Shown here one piece after another: positions 1-8,988 of a stretch of 64,000 nt of DNA. Both the position numbers and the translations under genes were made by a program. Numbering within the stretch: position 1 is the stretch's first letter; each line of letters starts with the position of its first letter. Below the pieces are notes generated by a model. That model was given only the letters and a program-made list of their open reading frames with translations, made no database searches and was not told the origin of the DNA. This DNA comes from [Leptolyngbya] sp. JSC-1 (GTDB lineage: Bacteria; Cyanobacteriota; Cyanobacteriia; Elainellales; Elainellaceae): positions 6,056,485 to 6,120,484 of the forward strand of contig KL662191.1 in NCBI GenBank assembly GCA_000733415.1, read 5' to 3'.

Positions 1-175
1 TTGAGGTATCGCGTCCTAAGCGTTGCGCTAATTCCTGTTGTTGCTTGACGGCTCCCACTTTGAGCCACCACAGCATTTGCAGTTTCTCCTGATCCCGACT
101 ATCGCGGGCTTGCCGCATACTTTTCTCTAGATACTCGGCATCTTCGACAATCTCAATTTGAAAGGGGCGTGCCAT
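1..175 (-). CDS. IS630-family transposase, N-terminal fragment
   Basis: ATG at 175 reading left gives 58 codons before the window edge. The start is MARPFQIEIVEDAEYLEKSM, and KLQMLWWLKVGAVK and QELAQRLGRDTS follow. This is the typical opening of cyanobacterial IS630 transposases, an N-terminal helix-turn-helix that binds the element ends. The DDE catalytic domain would lie off the edge. The gene overlaps the 3' end of the CheA frame (127-175) in a different frame, as expected if the element inserted into that gene. Whether the transposase is intact cannot be seen. Confidence 0.75.
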   Translation of the reverse strand, partial: MARPFQIEIVEDAEYLEKSMRQARDSRDQEKLQMLWWLKVGAVKQQQELAQRLGRDTS

Positions 176-234
176 ACTTCTAGCGCAAGGACGTTTTTCC
201 TACTAATTCTATGCAACTTCATGGAGAATTGGTA
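1..234 (-). mobile_element. End of an IS630-family insertion sequence (partial)
   Basis: This is the terminal part of an insertion sequence that continues beyond the left edge. It carries the first 58 codons of an IS630-type transposase read leftwards. The CheA reading frame is colinear with its family down to the end of the CheW-like domain near position 236, then turns into unrelated residues. The junction lies at a TATA (233-236), which fits the TA target-site preference of IS630/Tc1 elements. The exact terminus and the inverted repeat partner cannot be fixed because the other end is outside the window. Confidence 0.7.
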
Positions 235-3165
235 TAAGGTCGCGGCATCGATTACGGGCACTAGGCTGCCGTCGCTCAAGATGGTGCAACCATAGGTGTA
301 GGCTGGAGGAGCAATGGCGGCTCCGAACGGTTTAATCACCAACTCCTGTTCGGTAATCAGTCGATCCACCTCTAGTGCAAAGCTATGTTGTGCTCGCTGA
401 ATTACCAAGATAGGCATCGCCCATTCCTTTGGAGCGGGTGAGCCAGACAGCACGGCTCGGATGGAATTTCCCGGCAGTGGACAGGCATAGTGAAGCAAAT
501 CAGCCAATCGATACATCGGTACCAATTGGCTCCGCCAGTGTAGAAACCGCTGTGAACCCGTTTGTTTGAGCTGTTCTGCTTTAGGCACTAAAATTTCTTC
601 GATGCTGTCAGCAGGAACGGCAATTGGTATGGCATTCACCAGGCAGGTCAATAGCTTGGCGATCGTTAGGGTGAGAGGAATGCGCAGTGTGAAGGTAGTC
701 CCTTGACCGGGTCTGGAATTGACCGACAGGCTACCTTTCAATGCCCGCACCTGGGAGCGCACCACATCCAAACCAACTCCCCGCCCTGATAATTCACTCA
801 CCTGACTTGCGGTAGAAAAGCCCGGTTCAAAAATGAAATCAAGCAATTGGGTTGGTTTTGTGGTTTCCAACGCTTCGGCAGATAACCAGCCTAGTTCAAC
901 CGCTCGTTTGCCAATCCGCTGTACATCAATACCTTGACCATCATCCACGATATCAATCAGCGTTTGGTTCCCACGATGATAGGCACGAATTTCGATGCTG
1001 CCCTGTTCCGGTTTACCTCGCTGCTGTCGTATCTCAGACGTTTCAATTCCGTGATCAAAAGCGTTCCGCAGTAAGTGCAACAATGGGTCATAGAGTTTTT
1101 CTAGCACCATTTTGTCTACCAACACGCTGGTACCGCTGAGTTTGAGGCTAACGGATTTGTTGTATTTGGCAGAGAGGTCACGCAAAACTCGCGGAAAGCG
1201 GTTCAACACATTGTCCAAAGGCAGCATGCGTGCCCACATCAGTTCGTTTTGCAGTTGGGTCAGCTTTTGCCGTTGTTCGGTGAGAGTTTGGTTGGATTGA
1301 CCAGCAAATAGGCCGACATCTTCTAGCCCCTCTTCGAGCTGGATCACTTGCTCCCAAATTTCCTGAAGTTGAAAATGCAGCGTGCTGTAGCGGTCCATTT
1401 CTAAGGTATCGAAGCCAGCCAGGAGGGTAGAGGTGGCATCGAGTTTGTCGCTTGAGACCAATTGAGGGCTAGAATGATCTGCTGTAGCCACCAGCATGCG
1501 GTCAGAAACCTCTCGCAAGCGTTCAATCAAGCTCTGAAACTGCTCAAATCGCTCACCTAAGTCTCGTACCGATGCCTGAAGCTGCTCATGTTGCAAAGAC
1601 AAACTGTTGCGGTTGATCGCCAATTCGCCGACTAAATTGTTCATTCGTTCCAGCCGATGCAGATCAACTCGAATCGTTAAGTTGGTAGAGGTGGGTGGAG
1701 TCGATTTGCCGGTCTGACTTGGACGCACATACTGTTTCCAGTTGGTTTCTTCCTCGGGCGCGCTCGCGGCTACGGATTTGTTGTCAGAAAGATCAGGGAT
1801 TTGAGCTTGGATTTCGTCTGCCAAAGAAGGCAGTTGATCAAATAGCTGCTCAGCAGCTCGCACAGCCATGTCGAGGGAAAGTTCCGTGCTAGTTTGGACC
1901 CCTTCCTGCTTTTCAGGAAATAGCTCGACTTCAGGCTGTTCTGTAGGCACAGAAGCAGCATCAATCGGAACCGGAACGGGCGTGCTATTTAACTCTGGCT
2001 CAATGACAAACAATTCCTGAAATGGCGCTGCTTCCGGCACTAGAGGATGATCTGCTTCTACATCAATTAGATTATCTTTTTCTGCATAAATCTCTGTATC
2101 TAGTGCTGTATCCATCTGGATATTCTTCTCTGTAAAATCCAGCGCTGTTAATTCTTCCAGATCCAAACGATTGATTAGCTCCTCGCTGAAAACAGATGCC
2201 AAATCAGATAAGTTATCAAATAAGTCGTCCTGGCTATTCTCAGACGACTTGTCAAATGGATGATCTGAATGGTCATTACCTGGCTGGCTAGGGTCTAGAT
2301 AATTAGAGCCTAAATAAATTGAATGATTGGAGGTTAAATGGTCAGGTAAATCAGTATTTAGACCACTCAGACCATCTGTTTCTGCATCTGCTAAAGCTAA
2401 CAGTTCAGCCGAAGGTGTTCCTCCTTGAGTGCGATCGCCTTGCAGAACCGCTTCCCGTCCCGCAATAAAATCAGCATAGGCAAGCTGCAAAATTCGCAAT
2501 GCTTGATCGGGATGGGTCTCTAATGCAGTCAGCGCGGTTTGAGCAATCGCAGCAAATCCTGGTAAATCCAGTAATTCTGCTAATCCCATAAACACTTCTG
2601 CCTGCGCTTGCAATTCCCCTGCTACTGGATAGGCATCGGGTTGCTGCAACACTGCAGAAAACCGCTCTAAACCTTGCGCTACATCAATTTCAAAAATTGA
2701 GCCTACCATATCAACTCCCAGATCTGACGATGTGGGAATATAGCCATCGGCTTGGGCAAGCGAGGCGGCAAGGCGATTTTCCAACTGAGCAAAAATAGCT
2801 TCTGCCTTGGTGAGCGCCTGCTCCGCATCTACATCACCCATCTCAATTTGCTGGATTAATGGTAATCGCAAGCAGTCGTAGGCTTCTAGCAACTGGCTCT
2901 CTAATGTCAAATCTACGGCGACACTGTCGTCATACAAGGCTTTGAAAATGGTCTCCAAGCGATGGGCAATGGTTTTGATCACATCAAGCTGCACACTAGC
3001 TGCTCCACCTTTAATCGAATGGGCCGCTCGCATCAGCTCATGCACATCTGCCGTGGTCCGGCCCTGCCGCAGCCGCAATAGGCCACTCTCGATGCCTTCT
3101 AGTAATTCTGGCGCTTCTTCGATGAAAAATTGATAGGCTTGGTCGCGGATATCAGGACTGAGCAT
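127..3165 (-). CDS. CheA-type chemotaxis histidine kinase (PilL/PixL/HmpE class), 3' end altered by an IS
   Basis: Last gene of the taxis operon. The protein would autophosphorylate and pass phosphate to the CheY- and PatA-type regulators that steer type IV pili. The 1012-residue frame has an N-terminal HPt domain (AHSIKGGAA, phospho-His about residue 49), a long acidic low-complexity linker, and a dimerisation segment near 510-640. The ATPase domain has an N-box (LLRNAFDHG, about 698), DDGQGID, and SGRGVGLDVV near 795. A CheW-like domain runs to about 976. The last roughly 36 residues read into an IS630 element. Homologues of this class usually carry a C-terminal receiver domain, which is absent here. 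The missing piece may lie beyond the IS outside the window. The CheA core looks intact. Confidence 0.85.
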   Translation of the reverse strand: MLSPDIRDQAYQFFIEEAPELLEGIESGLLRLRQGRTTADVHELMRAAHSIKGGAASVQLDVIKTIAHRLETIFKALYDDSVAVDLTLESQLLEAYDCLRLPLIQQIEMGDVDAEQALTKAEAIFAQLENRLAASLAQADGYIPTSSDLGVDMVGSIFEIDVAQGLERFSAVLQQPDAYPVAGELQAQAEVFMGLAELLDLPGFAAIAQTALTALETHPDQALRILQLAYADFIAGREAVLQGDRTQGGTPSAELLALADAETDGLSGLNTDLPDHLTSNHSIYLGSNYLDPSQPGNDHSDHPFDKSSENSQDDLFDNLSDLASVFSEELINRLDLEELTALDFTEKNIQMDTALDTEIYAEKDNLIDVEADHPLVPEAAPFQELFVIEPELNSTPVPVPIDAASVPTEQPEVELFPEKQEGVQTSTELSLDMAVRAAEQLFDQLPSLADEIQAQIPDLSDNKSVAASAPEEETNWKQYVRPSQTGKSTPPTSTNLTIRVDLHRLERMNNLVGELAINRNSLSLQHEQLQASVRDLGERFEQFQSLIERLREVSDRMLVATADHSSPQLVSSDKLDATSTLLAGFDTLEMDRYSTLHFQLQEIWEQVIQLEEGLEDVGLFAGQSNQTLTEQRQKLTQLQNELMWARMLPLDNVLNRFPRVLRDLSAKYNKSVSLKLSGTSVLVDKMVLEKLYDPLLHLLRNAFDHGIETSEIRQQRGKPEQGSIEIRAYHRGNQTLIDIVDDGQGIDVQRIGKRAVELGWLSAEALETTKPTQLLDFIFEPGFSTASQVSELSGRGVGLDVVRSQVRALKGSLSVNSRPGQGTTFTLRIPLTLTIAKLLTCLVNAIPIAVPADSIEEILVPKAEQLKQTGSQRFLHWRSQLVPMYRLADLLHYACPLPGNSIRAVLSGSPAPKEWAMPILVIQRAQHSFALEVDRLITEQELVIKPFGAAIAPPAYTYGCTILSDGSLVPVIDAATLYQFSMKLHRISRKNVLALEVWHAPFKLRLSKMPSI

Positions 3166-3215
3166 AAGCGAGATTGCGCCTAGGTATAAGGATCAGAAAA
3201 ATAGGGAGATTGACC

Positions 3216-6116
3216 TTAGCGCACCTTAAACTGGCTGACTTCTGCCTGAAGCGCTTGAGCCACGTTCAATAGCTGCTTAAAGGTGCCAGAAACTTGGGTG
3301 GCTTCGCTGGAGGTTTGATCGGCAATGGCGGCTACGTCCGACATAGTTTTAGTCACGGTTTCAGAGGTACGAGACTGCATCTGGGCGGCTTGGGCAATTG
3401 CGTTGACAAGTTCGCTGATCTGAGCGCTGATGGTGGCAATTTGGGTCAGGTTTTGCCGCGCTTCGTCCACCAGTTGGGTTCCGGTCACGACCTGTTCTGT
3501 TCCTGCTTCCATCGCCGCTACTACATCCTTCGTCTCCGCCTGAATGCTAGCTACCAGCTTCTCAATTTCTGCTGTTGCTTCTGCCGACTGACGGGCTAAG
3601 GAGCGCACCTCATCAGCCACCACCGCGAAGCCACGCCCTTCTTCGCCAGCGCGAGCAGCTTCGATCGAGGCATTCAAAGCCAGCAAGTTGGTTTGGGCCG
3701 CAAACGTACTAATCAAGTTCACAACCTTGGAAATTTTCTGCGACGATTCACCTAATCGTTTGACCTTTTTAGTCGTTTCACCAACCGTTTCTCGAATTGC
3801 TAAAATTCCTTCTACGGTTCTGTTCATCGCCACATCTCCAGTCTGTACCGTTTCAACCGCTTGCTGCATCGCAACTTCGGCTTGGCGAGCGTCTTGCGCC
3901 ACGATTTGAATCGAGGTTGCCATTTCCTGAATCCGATCGAGGGCCGCAGAAATTTCTGCAGTTTGCTGTAACGCTCCAGTTGATAGTTTCCGCACAGCCG
4001 CTTCGTTGCTGTTAGTTGTGGCAACTACCTGCACAGCTGCTTCTTGCACCTGCACCACAATTTTCCTCAAACTGTTGATGGTGGCGTTATAGGAATCGGC
4101 GATCGTGCCAATTTCATCCTCAGTGACTCTCGCGTGGACCGTCAGATCCCCTTTGCTGACCGGATCAACGGCTAACAACAAATCCAACGCACGGCGCTGG
4201 AGGTTCTCTTTTAACTGAGTTTGTTCGGCTGCCAGCGTTTCAGCGATGCGGCGCGCCTCTTCTAACTCTTGCACCGATAGCGCAACGCCAAGCTGGGTAG
4301 CTAACTGCGATAAAAACTCGATTTCAGATTGTTTCCAGAAATAGGTTTGGTGGCAATGGTGAGCCACTAGCAGACCGAATAAATGGCCCTGGTTGAGAAT
4401 GGGGACCACCAGATTAGCTTTAATCTGCAAGCGTTCCATTAGTTTTTCATGGTCTGGATGGAAGTTAGCGCGAAACACATCGCTATTGGGAACAATCCGT
4501 CCGTTGCGATAAGCGTCAAGCAGATGCTGGGGAATGCAGGGATCTTCCAATCTCCTTTCTAGTGCTTTTGGTAAACCTGCCGCCACCGACTCATGCGAAA
4601 TGAAACCACTCCAATCGGGCTTAAACCGATAGATCACCACCCGATCCACCTGCAGATACTGGCGGGCCTTTTCCAAGGCTTGATCAAACACCTGGTTAAG
4701 AGCTGCTTCATTATTGGCCCGAGATTCAGCCGTGATGGAGGTCAGGAAGCGAGCCTTGTCGGCGGTCATTTCCTGCTCTTGCAAAATCTCCTGGAGCTGC
4801 GCTGCCATTGTATTGATGTTTGCGCCCAGCTTTGCCAGTTCGTCGCCTCCTGCTGTTTGTAGACGAGTGTTGAGATCCCCTTGACCAATTTTCTCAGCTG
4901 CATCAGCAGCAGCCAGAATCGGTCGCGTTGCTTGGTTCGCGATCCAGGCTGCCAACACACCAACCACCACCGCCGCCAGGGCTGTTCCTGCCATTAGGGT
5001 GAAAAGCAATTGCTGTTGAGGGGCAAATGCGACGGCCCGATCCACCGTCGCAACTGCTCGCCAGCCTAGGTCTGGCAGTTCGGCCCGGAAGTTGTCTTGA
5101 TATTGGGGAAAAGGAACATAGGTGACAAGCTGCTTTGCATCAAGGCTGACGTTGGGTTGATTCGCAGCGCGCATTTCTGTGTAGGAGGGTGGGAACAGCG
5201 TAGTCCCTTCAAGGGATCCCTTCAACGCTCTATAGGCCGGGTCGGAGCCAACAAACACTTTGCCAGTCCGGTCGGTCAGGTATAATTTCACTGCTTCGTT
5301 GATCCGGTTAGACTGGGCCGTACCACTTTGCACGATCGTTGCCAATAGCTCATGCAGGTTGCTAACGGGCAGGCGAGCACGAACTACTGCAATCGTCTGT
5401 CCGCTGATCTTATCCCTCACAGGAGCTGCCGTATGCACACTCAACATGCCTGAAGATTGGGAAACTGACGGATCTGCAATCACCGGCTGATTGGTTTTGA
5501 GTACCTGCTGAAAATAGGCGCGATCCCGATGGTTGCCCAAAGGTTGCCCCTGCGATTGGGCCATCAGATTGCCGTTCAAATCAAAAACGGCCACACTGTC
5601 ATAAATGGGATAGGCTTTGACGAACTGATCGAGAGCGGCTTGCTTTTCTTGGCGATTGGTGGTCAGTCGCAGCTGGGGATCGGTAAAAACATCCAGATTC
5701 GCCATAATTTGAATATCGCCGTACCGTTCCCGCATGTAGAATGCGACTTTATCGACAATTTCGCTGGTACTGGCAGCCTGCGAGTTGGTGATCTCCTGAA
5801 CCAAGGATTTGTTGGCAAAGTAGTAAGCGCTGCCTCCAACTAGGATGGTCGGGACTGTACCAATCGCAACCGCCAGGATCGTGGCCTTGTTTCGCAAGCT
5901 CAGCTTACGCCAATTTGACTTATTCAGCCATTTCGATAATTGCTTTGGTTTTAGAGTTGCTTGCGGCGACTGAAGCAGCGTATCTGTTGCAGCTGGCTGC
6001 ACTTCAGGCTCAGGTGCAGCATAATGAGAAGCTGTAGCATCAGGTTGAGTCGATATTGCAGCAATGCGGCTATTACCGTTGACATGTAGTTCGGAACCAG
6101 AGAGATTCTGAGTCAT
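3216..6116 (-). CDS. Methyl-accepting chemotaxis protein with Cache, HAMP and GAF domains (PilJ/PixJ/HmpD type)
   Basis: Membrane receptor of the taxis operon, 966 residues. About 75 cytoplasmic residues come first, then a membrane helix (about 82-104) and a periplasmic Cache-type sensor to about 365. A second helix (LLFTLMAGTALAAVVVGVLA) is followed by HAMP, a phytochrome-like GAF domain (about 465-625), a second HAMP and the MCP signalling domain with its hairpin tip (AAQTNLLALNASIEAARAGE). The GAF has a DPCI motif near 527. The position that holds the bilin-binding Cys in cyanobacteriochromes reads PDHEK (Asp near 555), so covalent chromophore attachment there is unlikely. The gene lies 50 bp before the CheA gene and 255 bp after the CheW gene, a gap with no gene seen. 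Confidence 0.9.
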   Translation of the reverse strand: MTQNLSGSELHVNGNSRIAAISTQPDATASHYAAPEPEVQPAATDTLLQSPQATLKPKQLSKWLNKSNWRKLSLRNKATILAVAIGTVPTILVGGSAYYFANKSLVQEITNSQAASTSEIVDKVAFYMRERYGDIQIMANLDVFTDPQLRLTTNRQEKQAALDQFVKAYPIYDSVAVFDLNGNLMAQSQGQPLGNHRDRAYFQQVLKTNQPVIADPSVSQSSGMLSVHTAAPVRDKISGQTIAVVRARLPVSNLHELLATIVQSGTAQSNRINEAVKLYLTDRTGKVFVGSDPAYRALKGSLEGTTLFPPSYTEMRAANQPNVSLDAKQLVTYVPFPQYQDNFRAELPDLGWRAVATVDRAVAFAPQQQLLFTLMAGTALAAVVVGVLAAWIANQATRPILAAADAAEKIGQGDLNTRLQTAGGDELAKLGANINTMAAQLQEILQEQEMTADKARFLTSITAESRANNEAALNQVFDQALEKARQYLQVDRVVIYRFKPDWSGFISHESVAAGLPKALERRLEDPCIPQHLLDAYRNGRIVPNSDVFRANFHPDHEKLMERLQIKANLVVPILNQGHLFGLLVAHHCHQTYFWKQSEIEFLSQLATQLGVALSVQELEEARRIAETLAAEQTQLKENLQRRALDLLLAVDPVSKGDLTVHARVTEDEIGTIADSYNATINSLRKIVVQVQEAAVQVVATTNSNEAAVRKLSTGALQQTAEISAALDRIQEMATSIQIVAQDARQAEVAMQQAVETVQTGDVAMNRTVEGILAIRETVGETTKKVKRLGESSQKISKVVNLISTFAAQTNLLALNASIEAARAGEEGRGFAVVADEVRSLARQSAEATAEIEKLVASIQAETKDVVAAMEAGTEQVVTGTQLVDEARQNLTQIATISAQISELVNAIAQAAQMQSRTSETVTKTMSDVAAIADQTSSEATQVSGTFKQLLNVAQALQAEVSQFKVR

Positions 6117-6371
6117 AGAGGTCTAACTAAGTAATGATTGGGTGGAATGTTGCCAGAAACATGCATTAATCAAAGCGATAAGCAATAAGCGAATCTCAAT
6201 AAATAGATGAGTGAGCGGTGTTTACTATAAAGATCGCAGCTGTCAGTAACTCAACCTAATCACCGACAGATAGAGCGCAGCCATTTTGCCTACAAATGGA
6301 ACGGTGATACTGAGAGTACTGAGCAGGAGTTAGGTTGACTATCCGTAAAAGTGCAACTGTTGTAGTTCGAA

Positions 6372-6926
6372 TCAAGCTTTGGGCATAGCTGCCAGCAATG
6401 CATTACCATTCAAACTAGCCAGCACTTCACCAGTTGGCTTTAGCCAATAGCCTCTCAGAAAAGGAGCTAATTCGGGTGTAACCGCAGAAGGCGGCGGTGA
6501 TTGTAATTGGCCTGGATCGCACCATTCAATCTCTTGTACTTGAGTAACCACCAAACCGAGCATCTGACGGTCTTCTCCAAGCTCATGATTCACTCCTAAC
6601 CGTTGATCAGAAAAATCAGCATGAAGAACGGCGGCTGTGTAGAGGAGATTCACCGACCGCTGATGCCAAGGCTCAAATCCAAGTAGATGGCCCAGGTCTA
6701 TCATCCAGAGCACCTCACCCCGCCAGTTGTAAACCCCCATCACCCAGGCAGGAAGATGCGGTATGGGAGTAATCTGCTCAATCGGGATGCGCAAAACCTC
6801 AGTGAGTTGGGCTACAGGTAGCATGACAAGTGCATCAGGGGCTAAACAGCAACGCAAAAACTGCTCACCTGTTTGAGGATTGACCGTATGGTTTACAGAA
6901 GGTGGTAGACCTGAGCGTATAGACAT
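6372..6926 (-). CDS. CheW-like scaffold protein (PilI class)
   Basis: 184 residues forming a single CheW domain, the adaptor that couples the receptor to the CheA kinase. The fold is visible in LPVAQLTEVLRIP, the segment VMGVYNWRGEVLWMIDLGHL, and the C-terminal GEVLASLNG. The gene lies 30 bp after the CheY gene in the same operon. The ATG at 6926 gives a normal-length N-terminus with about 30 extra residues before the domain. No unusual features are seen apart from a short variable insert (about 85-110). Confidence 0.85.
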   Translation of the reverse strand: MSIRSGLPPSVNHTVNPQTGEQFLRCCLAPDALVMLPVAQLTEVLRIPIEQITPIPHLPAWVMGVYNWRGEVLWMIDLGHLLGFEPWHQRSVNLLYTAAVLHADFSDQRLGVNHELGEDRQMLGLVVTQVQEIEWCDPGQLQSPPPSAVTPELAPFLRGYWLKPTGEVLASLNGNALLAAMPKA

Positions 6927-6956
6927 ATTTTTTACAAACTAGCCGATCGACAATCG

Positions 6957-7319
6957 TTATCCAACCAATTTCTTAACAGTGCGAATTAGCTCCTCCTGAT
7001 CAATTGGCTTGGGAATATATGCATCTGCACCCTGTTTCATACCCCAAAATTTATCCATCTCTGTTCCTTTTGTTGAAGAGATAATGACTGGAATTTTGCT
7101 GGTTTTTGCCTGTGCTTTTAGTTCACGGCAAACCTCAAAACCGCTGCATCCCGGTAAAACTACATCAACGATAATAATGTCTGGCTGACTGATGCTCAGC
7201 TTCTCCAGTCCCTCTTCACCCGTTGTTGCTGTCATCACTGTCATTCCAGCTTGCCTTAGGCAGGCAGTCAGCACTTCTCTATCTGTCATGGAATCGTCGA
7301 TTACCAGTGCAGTTCCCAT
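6957..7319 (-). CDS. CheY-like single-domain response regulator (PilH class)
   Basis: 120 residues, a complete receiver domain and nothing else. The acidic pocket is Asp8/Asp9, the phospho-acceptor is Asp52 (IIIVDVVLPG), the switch residues are in SSTKG, and the conserved Lys is Lys104 (IPKPID). It is expected to be phosphorylated by the CheA gene product of the same operon and to act on the pilus motors or tune signalling. It sits between the PatA-type regulator and the CheW gene, which is the gene order of cyanobacterial pil/pix/hmp loci. Confidence 0.93.
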   Translation of the reverse strand: MGTALVIDDSMTDREVLTACLRQAGMTVMTATTGEEGLEKLSISQPDIIIVDVVLPGCSGFEVCRELKAQAKTSKIPVIISSTKGTEMDKFWGMKQGADAYIPKPIDQEELIRTVKKLVG

Positions 7320-7478
7320 GATGTTTGCCTCTATTTACCTCAATAACAACAATTGCTAAATCGCTAAAAGATGTGTCTTTCACCAATCTGAACCGTGCAA
7401 CTCACTGACCATTGGTCAGAAAAATTGGCTCGATTACAGGATTCCCCTTTTCTTGAACAGGGCACAATTGGTCTTCCT

Positions 7479-8687
7479 TTAAACCCCAACCCCATGCCGC
7501 AAATGTTTCCGAATTACACCCAGCACTGCTGCTGCCTCTACAGGTTTAGAGAGAAAATCAGACGCTCCAACCAACTTGGCCCGCACTCGGTCCACAATGC
7601 CATCTTGCCCAGTCAAAATTACAATTGGCGTTTCTTTGAAAATCGCCAGCTTTCGCAGTTGCCCACAAATTTCATATCCATTTGCGTTTGGCATCACTAG
7701 ATCGAGAAATATCAACGCTGGCTTACGCGACATGAGCAGCGCTATGGCTCGCAACGGATCATTGATAGCTAAAAATTCATATTGTGCACCTTTGATAATT
7801 TCTTCCAGGCTCTGGCAAATCACAGGGCTGTCGTCGATGCAAACGATCAACGGGCTGGTTACACTAGCTTGAACCAATGACTGCACTGGTAAGGATGGCT
7901 GAATTGGCCAAGTCAGATCTGGAATATCAACCAATTCAATGAAGCCCCGCTGCACATAGGGCAACAGCGAGCGAGTTACATCCACTACGTCTCGCTTCAT
8001 TTGCAGAGCCAGATCCCGCAATGTTCGTTGTCCGTCCAGCAGTTTACTCAGAGCTTGGTACAGGCTGGCAGAGGTACTTTTTTCTAGCTGTTGGGGCTGG
8101 CGAATCACCGGAGCCGCATTGGGAGAACGATCAGCAATTTTTGCTGCCTGCCAGACTTTCCACAGGGCTTGAACTTCTGTGGCAATCTGTTCCGCATCCA
8201 GTAACGCGAGCTGTGTATTAGACACCTGGTCCTGTTTGATTTGGTAGGAAACCTGTCTGGCTTGAGTGACATCAAATAATGCCTCAATAACAACGGCTCG
8301 CACAACTTTGACTACCTGCTCCCGCGTAATTTTTTGTTGCTCTACCCATAGCGAAAGAATTTGCTGTTGCCAACCAGCGCTTGCATCCAGCTCAGGGATT
8401 TGTTTAGCCGCCTGTTTCACCAAAGATGAGAAAGGCGTCATGTAGGGACAATGGGTGAGGATATTCCGCTTCCAACTGCGATAACTGTGGGGACCACCAG
8501 TGGCGTAGGTAATGCGGCCTAAGTAGATGTAGAATGTCCAGCTCTGTCCTTTGCAATCTGACAAGATCAGCTGCCCTGAAAAGCGAGGCTGTTTCAGAAG
8601 TTTGAAAAAGGTTGTTTGGTTTGAGCCAGAGAAATCTTCGATGCAAACAATGGGTAGAGCTTCTTCGGCGGTCATCGTTAAGTGCAT
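7479..8687 (-). CDS. PatA/PilG-type response regulator (PATAN domain plus receiver)
   Basis: First gene of the taxis operon, 402 residues. The N-terminal half is a PATAN/DUF4388-like domain (FFKLLKQPRFSGQLILSD, YLGRITYATGG) followed by a helical segment. The C-terminal 125 residues form a receiver (CIDDSP, phospho-Asp in LIFLDLVMPNANG near 329, FLSKP). Such proteins control type IV pilus polarity and phototaxis in unicellular species, and hormogonium motility or heterocyst pattern in filamentous ones. The start is ATG 8687; an in-frame ATG at 8675 is also possible. The 159-bp gap to the CheY gene holds no gene. Confidence 0.88.
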   Translation of the reverse strand: MHLTMTAEEALPIVCIEDFSGSNQTTFFKLLKQPRFSGQLILSDCKGQSWTFYIYLGRITYATGGPHSYRSWKRNILTHCPYMTPFSSLVKQAAKQIPELDASAGWQQQILSLWVEQQKITREQVVKVVRAVVIEALFDVTQARQVSYQIKQDQVSNTQLALLDAEQIATEVQALWKVWQAAKIADRSPNAAPVIRQPQQLEKSTSASLYQALSKLLDGQRTLRDLALQMKRDVVDVTRSLLPYVQRGFIELVDIPDLTWPIQPSLPVQSLVQASVTSPLIVCIDDSPVICQSLEEIIKGAQYEFLAINDPLRAIALLMSRKPALIFLDLVMPNANGYEICGQLRKLAIFKETPIVILTGQDGIVDRVRAKLVGASDFLSKPVEAAAVLGVIRKHLRHGVGV

Positions 8688-8823
8688 CCGGAGTTGAAAT
8701 TTGATCAGGGTGGAAAAGCAAGTGAGATCCTGTAGTGGCTAGTCAAGCGAAAATTGCCAGAACTCTCGTCAACCTGAGTCGCACTACTAGGAACAGTGAT
8801 TCTATATTGAAATAGCCGAATGG

Positions 8824-8894
8824 ATTACTGGGAAACGATTTGTGAATTATGAGTAAATTACCAGTGAATTACAAATAGATTACAAAGGGATTAC
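8824..8894. repeat. ATTAC direct repeats phased at 11 bp, upstream of the taxis operon
   Basis: ATTAC occurs at 8857, 8868, 8879 and 8890, exactly 11 bp apart. ATTAT at 8846 is in phase, and another ATTAC lies at 8824, two periods further. The array is 140-200 bp upstream of the PatA-type gene inside the 301-bp gap 8688-8988, which otherwise holds no gene. One hexamer-like core per helical turn is the pattern bound by OmpR/PhoB-family regulators, and the TTACAAA units resemble half of the cyanobacterial HLR1 (RpaB) motif. The regulator is a guess. Confidence 0.6.
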
Positions 8895-8988
8895 TAGACG
8901 TAAAATTTGTGTAGTTTCTTGTTTAACCTCTGAAGCTGGTCTCTGTGTCTAGTGTTCCCACCGCGGTAGTTCCAATTAACGGTTCCAG

